In this document: one piece after another, positions 39,463 through 42,676 of the stretch
How positions within the stretch are numbered: position 1 is the first letter of the stretch
Layout of the letters: each line of letters begins with the position of its first letter
DNA from: Aliagarivorans marinus DSM 23064
Lineage (GTDB): Bacteria; Pseudomonadota; Gammaproteobacteria; Enterobacterales; Celerinatantimonadaceae
NCBI RefSeq assembly: GCF_000429485.1
Contig: NZ_AUBY01000030.1
Location: forward strand, 1 to 42,676
Direction: 5' to 3'
Length of the DNA stretch: 42,676 bases
The notes under the pieces: model-generated
What the model was told of the DNA's origin: nothing
Databases searched by the model: none
What the model saw: only the letters and a program-made list of their open reading frames with translations
Position numbers and translations under genes: made by a program

Positions 39463-39855
39463 ATGCCGCACTGCATTATCGAATGCCCGACCACACTCAG
39501 CCGCCATATCGGTTTTCAGCTTCTGGTTAACACCATCCATGACTCGCTGGTCGCCTCAGACTTGTTCCATCACGATAAGATCAACACCCGCGCCTATATC
39601 AGCGAGCACTTCAAAGTAGCGGGCTCTCGCCAAGAGTATCTGCACCTGGATCTATGCTGTGAAGAGCTGCTGGAACAACAGCAAATGCAAGGCGTGGCTC
39701 AGCAGTTAAGCCACAGCATCTATGAGCTGCTACCAAAGCTTTCCAACCTCAGCATACGCATCCATTTACCGCAGCAAAGTGATTTTGTGCAACACTTTAG
39801 CGGCCCTCAGGTTGTGGCGCTAAGCGAGCAGCGAGACACCCGCCAAGCCATATAG
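39463..39855 (+). CDS. 5-carboxymethyl-2-hydroxymuconate isomerase family protein
   Basis: This 130-residue protein resembles CHMI/HpaF of the homoprotocatechuate pathway, a relative of the tautomerase superfamily that uses an N-terminal proline (Pro2, exposed after Met removal) as base. It starts MPHCIIECP and has a family-like LVASDLF segment and HLDLCCEELLE. AAAGGA lies six bases before the ATG. No other aromatic-degradation gene is in the window, so a different keto-enol substrate is possible. It stands between the HD-GYP gene and the convergent bamC, with a shared bidirectional terminator. Confidence 0.75.
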   Translation: MPHCIIECPTTLSRHIGFQLLVNTIHDSLVASDLFHHDKINTRAYISEHFKVAGSRQEYLHLDLCCEELLEQQQMQGVAQQLSHSIYELLPKLSNLSIRIHLPQQSDFVQHFSGPQVVALSEQRDTRQAI

Positions 39856-39883
39856 AAAAAGCCAGCGAATACGCTGGCTTTTT
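39856..39883. terminator. Bidirectional terminator between the CHMI-family gene and bamC
   Basis: A perfect 12 bp palindrome (AAAAAGCCAGCG and its complement) with an AATA loop starts one base after one stop codon and lies 23 bases before the other. Flanking A and T runs give a U-tract on either strand. Confidence 0.9.
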
Positions 39884-39906
39884 AATCTCTACTGAATGTG
39901 CCTTGA

Positions 39907-41070
39907 TTAGTTAAGCGGCGTATCACCCCGTTTCATCATGATGGCGAAGTAAGGGTAGAGCTGATGCAACACATCGGCACTCAGTACTGCATCACCGCCG
40001 TCGGCAAGGGTCATTAAGGTATTATCGCCGCTCGAGCCTAAGGTCATCACAAAGTCACCAGTACGGAACTTCAAGTCTTCCAAGCCGTAGCGCTGGCGGA
40101 TCTCATTGGAAGGACTCTTACGTTTTAGGTAAAGCTTGCCGGTGTTCGACACGTAGTCAGTGATCTCAAAGCCTAGCAGCGGCAAGATCTCACGCAGTCG
40201 CTTCATGGTCTTATCCAAATCGGCATCGGCGCGGAAGTTAGCCACACCTGCATTCTCAATCATGAGCACTGATACACTCTCATCGAAGTACTCAGCCACT
40301 TCTTGTTCATTCATCGCCGCTAGCTGAGCTTGCTCGCGCTCCAACTGTAACTGCTGCTCATATTGCTCACGCTGTTCGGCAATAAAACCAATCAGTTGAT
40401 TTAACTCGATGTTAGCCAAACGACGGCGCTCAAAGCTATCGAACACAGTTTCAGCGGGTTCGTTTTCGATGGTTTTATTCACATCAATCAGCTCAACGGA
40501 AAAGCCTGCGGTACGGCCATGGGGCATGATTTGCAGGCTGTATTGGAAGCGTTGGCTCAAACGGTGGGTTTTGCTTCCCCACAATCGACCATCAACCTTG
40601 CTCTCATCTACAATCCAGTCGCTTAACCAGATGCCCGCTTGCGCATCAGCCACCTGAAAACGACCACCGCGACCTGCAACATAGTCGTTTAGTAACTGAT
40701 CCATTAGCTCACGGCTCTGACCTTCGCCTTGAGATTGTGGGATATCGAACCAGAAGATCACGCCGGAGTTGAGTACCTCGAAGCGGCTGCCAGATACAAC
40801 GTTGAGTACCTGAACTGGCGGGCGCACATCCACATCGCCACCCACTCGGTTGTTTGCCTGTTCGCCCAGCGGCGGAACAGCGAACTCGTCGCTGTAGGCT
40901 GGCGGATTTACACCTTCTGGCGTACTAAGGGGTACCAACAACTCACTGTCGAGATACTTGAATCCTCGCTCTGCTTGGCGGGCTCGCTCGGGTGATGAAC
41001 ATGCGGCAATGAACGAAGCTGTAACCAAACAAGTGGCCAGTTTAAATAGAGAACCAGAAGCTAACTGCAT
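39907..41070 (-). CDS. bamC: Outer membrane protein assembly factor BamC (lipoprotein)
   Basis: BamC is an accessory outer-membrane lipoprotein of the BAM complex. The 387-residue protein has a lipoprotein signal peptide with lipobox FIAAC (lipidated Cys24), an unstructured N-terminal stretch (ERARQAERGFKYLDSELLVPL) that contacts BamD in E. coli, and two helix-grip domains (about 95-215 and 265-385). It is longer than E. coli BamC (344), with a Glu/Gln-rich coiled linker (about 225-260). In E. coli bamC lies directly downstream of dapA. Here its start faces gcvR across 255 bases and dapA is absent. The ATG has no strong ribosome-binding site. Confidence 0.88.
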   Translation of the reverse strand: MQLASGSLFKLATCLVTASFIAACSSPERARQAERGFKYLDSELLVPLSTPEGVNPPAYSDEFAVPPLGEQANNRVGGDVDVRPPVQVLNVVSGSRFEVLNSGVIFWFDIPQSQGEGQSRELMDQLLNDYVAGRGGRFQVADAQAGIWLSDWIVDESKVDGRLWGSKTHRLSQRFQYSLQIMPHGRTAGFSVELIDVNKTIENEPAETVFDSFERRRLANIELNQLIGFIAEQREQYEQQLQLEREQAQLAAMNEQEVAEYFDESVSVLMIENAGVANFRADADLDKTMKRLREILPLLGFEITDYVSNTGKLYLKRKSPSNEIRQRYGLEDLKFRTGDFVMTLGSSGDNTLMTLADGGDAVLSADVLHQLYPYFAIMMKRGDTPLN

Positions 41071-41325
41071 AGTGTAAAGTCAGGATACTTGTAGATGAAA
41101 ACCTTGGCGGGCAAGTCGGTTGCGCCTCCCTGTACAAGCTCGCTATGTTACTTAGCGTACTGATTAAACACAAGGCCAAGCCCGGTTAAGCTGTGACAAA
41201 TGTGAGTTTTCGATCATCTTGTTTGAACAAGCGGCAACTCAGCGGCAAAGCGCGGCCCCCGCCCTAGCAATCCCCGGCAAAGCCAAGTAAGCTGATGGCA
41301 CCCTAGACTTGTCTTCAAATCGCTT
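41071..41325. other. bamC/gcvR divergent intergenic region lacking dapA
   Basis: These 255 bases separate two divergent genes and must contain both promoters, but none stands out by eye. A TGTGA direct repeat (41192-41205) recalls half of a CRP site without the matching second half. No open frame and no DapA-like remnant is detectable. Confidence 0.5.
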
Positions 41326-41853
41326 ATGACTCAACACCTTGTAGTAACCGCCGTCGGTACCGATAGGCCAGGTATTGTCAATCAGCTTACTCAGCTGGCC
41401 AGTCAGTGTGGCTGTAACATTGTCGATAGCCGCATGGCGCTATTCGGCTCCGAGTTTACCCTGATTATGTTGTTGAGCGGCGAACACAACGCCATGCTGC
41501 AGATCGAAACTCGACTGCCGATCATGGCTCAGCAGCTTCAGTTGCTCACGGTACTCAAGCCAACCACACCGCACACCCAGCTCGACTACCACACCACCGC
41601 CTTGTTGCAGCTCACCATTACCGACTCGCCCGGCGTCATTAGTCAGGTCACCCAACTGATCAGCGATCATGGCCTGGATCTGGTAGGCCTGAAGTCGAAC
41701 TTGTTTAGCGAGCAAGGCAACGAGATGCTGAGCGCCGAGTTTGAAGCCAAACTAAGTACCGATGCCGATCACAAACTTTTATCTGCAGACTATGATCGGC
41801 TTTGTGAGAAGCTAGGTACTCAACAACACCAACTTCAATTTCTGTCAATCTAA
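41326..41853 (+). CDS. gcvR: Glycine cleavage system transcriptional repressor GcvR
   Basis: GcvR binds GcvA and blocks activation of the glycine cleavage operon when glycine is low. The 175-residue protein consists of two ACT domains (about 3-80 and 90-170), each beginning with the typical pattern (VVTAVGTDRPGIVNQLTQLA and LTITDSPGVISQVTQLISDHG). It has no DNA-binding domain, as expected. It lies 16 bases before bcp, matching the E. coli gcvR-bcp order. Confidence 0.9.
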   Translation: MTQHLVVTAVGTDRPGIVNQLTQLASQCGCNIVDSRMALFGSEFTLIMLLSGEHNAMLQIETRLPIMAQQLQLLTVLKPTTPHTQLDYHTTALLQLTITDSPGVISQVTQLISDHGLDLVGLKSNLFSEQGNEMLSAEFEAKLSTDADHKLLSADYDRLCEKLGTQQHQLQFLSI

Positions 41854-41869
41854 CGGAAAGGACGCATTC

Positions 41870-42334
41870 ATGAATACGCTTACTGCAGGCGCTGCTGCCC
41901 CCGCATTTACTCTGCCCAACCAAGATGGCACTGAGATTAGCCTCTGCGATCTGGCTGGCAAAAAGGTGTTGGTTTACTTCTACCCCAAAGCACTGACGCC
42001 CGGTTGTACCACCCAAGCCTGTGGCTTGCGTGATAGCAAAGAAGAGCTTGATGCACTAAACACCGTGGTGTTTGGTGTTAGCCCTGACCCGGTTAAGCGC
42101 TTGCCTAAGTTCATCGAAAAACATCAGCTGAACTTCGACCTGTTATCTGATGAAGACCACAGTGTGGCCGATCAGTTTGGTGTGTGGGGCCGCAAGAAGT
42201 TTATGGGCAAAGAGTACGACGGCATTCACCGCATCAGCTTCTTGATCGATGAGAACGGCCAGATTGAGAAGGTCTTCGACAAGTTTAAAACCAGTAATCA
42301 CCACGACGTGGTGGTGGATTACCTAAAGGGTTAA
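41870..42334 (+). CDS. bcp: Thioredoxin-dependent thiol peroxidase (Bcp)
   Basis: Bcp is a peroxiredoxin that reduces hydrogen peroxide and organic peroxides with thioredoxin. The 154-residue protein has the peroxidatic Cys46 in LTPGCTTQAC and the resolving Cys51 five residues later, as in E. coli Bcp (Cys45 and Cys50). AAAGGA precedes the ATG. It is the last chromosomal gene before the right-hand IS element, whose hairpin starts 24 bases after its stop codon; no separate terminator is seen. Confidence 0.95.
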   Translation: MNTLTAGAAAPAFTLPNQDGTEISLCDLAGKKVLVYFYPKALTPGCTTQACGLRDSKEELDALNTVVFGVSPDPVKRLPKFIEKHQLNFDLLSDEDHSVADQFGVWGRKKFMGKEYDGIHRISFLIDENGQIEKVFDKFKTSNHHDVVVDYLKG

Positions 42335-42358
42335 TCGCCCGCGGCAATAAGTAAATAT

Positions 42359-42378
42359 CCACCTTCTAAAGAAGGTGG
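42359..42378. repeat. Right-end hairpin of the IS200/IS605 element
   Basis: An 8 bp perfect inverted repeat (CCACCTTC and GAAGGTGG) surrounds a TAAA loop. It shares the CCACCT core with the left-end hairpin at 246-269, as expected for paired TnpA recognition sites. Confidence 0.75.
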
Positions 42379-42388
42379 CTTTGAATGA

Positions 42389-42405
42389 GCCCCCTCGAAG
42401 GGGGC
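42389..42405 (-). terminator. GC-rich hairpin downstream of tnpA
   Basis: GCCCCCT and AGGGGGC form a 7 bp stem around CGA, seven bases past the tnpA stop. No U-run follows on the minus strand, so it may stabilise or weakly terminate the tnpA transcript. It could also be part of the right-end structure. Confidence 0.4.
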
Positions 42406-42411
42406 CTTTGT

Positions 42412-42676
42412 CTAGTGCAGCGCCAACTCACCTTGCTCTTGACGCTCAACTTTCTCTTGATGTCTTACATATCGGCGTATGATTTCTTCGTTAATACCCA
42501 CAGTATCTACGAAATACCCTCGCTGCCAAAAGTGGTTGCCCCAAAGCTTGTTCTTCCTCAAGTACGGAAACTTGTTGAATAGCTTCAGAGCTATCTTCCC
42601 TTTTAGCGCCCCATCAGCTTGGAAACACTCAGCTTTGGCGGAACCTTTACAATCAAGTGTACGTGGTCACTTTGGA
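42412..42676 (-). pseudogene. tnpA: IS200/IS605-family transposase TnpA, C-terminal part, frameshifted
   Basis: Read from the window edge, the frame shows the HUH motif (QSDHVHLIVKVPPKLSVSKL) and then stops at MGR-stop. Adding one G to the GGGG run near 42607-42611 restores MGALKGKIALKLFNKFPYL and continues through WGNHFWQRGYFVDTVG and the catalytic-tyrosine helix RRYVRHQEK to a normal end at 42412. So one base is missing from a homopolymer and this copy would be inactive, unless the gap is a sequencing error. It is the C-terminal complement of the left-hand 54-residue piece. Confidence 0.82.

Larger units (their letters stand above)
42355..42676 (-). mobile_element. IS200/IS605-family element, right-end portion (runs off the window)
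   Basis: The final about 320 bases are the downstream (right) end of an IS200/IS605-type element, in the same orientation as the left piece. They contain the tnpA C-terminus on the minus strand, a GC-rich hairpin (42389-42405) and a right-end hairpin (42359-42378). The insertion lies just after bcp and disrupts no gene. The rest of the element is beyond the window. Confidence 0.8.

Noticed and set aside
41192-41206. Possible CRP site upstream of gcvR
   Set aside because: TGTGA is repeated directly rather than as the inverted TGTGA-N6-TCACA, so the dyad needed for CRP is missing.
42385-42582. Plus-strand open frame of 65 codons at the right end
   Set aside because: It is antisense to the tnpA remnant and IS end sequence, with no independent support.
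1-42676. Composite transposon or integrative element bounded by the two IS pieces
   Set aside because: The interior is essential core genome in conserved order; IS200/IS605 elements are not known to mobilise such segments, and contig breakage explains the edges better.

Overview
This window is mostly core genome from a gammaproteobacterium, probably a marine member of the Alteromonadales/Aeromonadales/Vibrionales side. The evidence is the conserved order rpsB-tsf-pyrH-frr-uppS-cdsA-dxr-rseP-bamA-skp-lpxD-fabZ-lpxA, the divergent map-glnD-dapD block, BamC, GcvR and RseP, and abundant c-di-GMP signalling proteins. DapD is of the long (about 344 aa) form rather than the 274 aa enterobacterial form. 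I cannot name a genus with confidence.

Layout. 1-270: the left-end part of an IS200/IS605-type element, with the tnpA N-terminus running off the window. 331-2454 (minus): sstT and a hexapeptide acyltransferase. 2585-9805 (plus): proS, a LacI-core/PAS/GGDEF/EAL fusion, a patatin-like lipase and a soluble diguanylate cyclase. 9756-16227 (minus): rnhB-dnaE-accA-tilS, read from high to low coordinates. 16439-18794 (plus): two exported proteins, a YfaP-like/TPR protein and a polysaccharide deacetylase, inserted between rnhB and lpxB. 18798-32695 (minus): the envelope and translation supercluster from rpsB down to lpxB. 33051-39855 (plus): map-glnD-dapD, a dCache/HD-GYP protein and a CHMI-family protein. 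39907-41070 (minus): bamC. 41326-42334 (plus): gcvR-bcp. 42355-42676: right-end part of another IS200/IS605 copy with a frameshifted tnpA.

How the genes work together. The minus-strand supercluster links ribosome function (S2, EF-Ts, RRF), UMP supply (PyrH), undecaprenyl-PP and isoprenoid synthesis (UppS, Dxr), phospholipid synthesis (CdsA), outer-membrane protein assembly (BamA, Skp), sigma-E control (RseP) and lipid A synthesis (LpxD, LpxA, LpxB, with FabZ). Terminator-like hairpins divide it at rpsB/tsf, tsf/pyrH, frr/uppS and lpxA/lpxB. Three proteins have intact c-di-GMP turnover motifs and different sensory domains: a cytoplasmic sugar-binding-type domain, a GAF-like domain and a periplasmic dCache domain.

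I see no CRISPR array, defence island, prophage or clearly undescribed multi-gene system. The points most worth a second look are the HTH-less LacI-core c-di-GMP enzyme with a LacI-type operator upstream, the two-gene insertion plus terminator that break the usual lpxA-lpxB-rnhB block, the absence of dapA from the bamC-gcvR locus, the run of unavoidable TTG start codons in the envelope cluster, and the tandem repeat behind proS.
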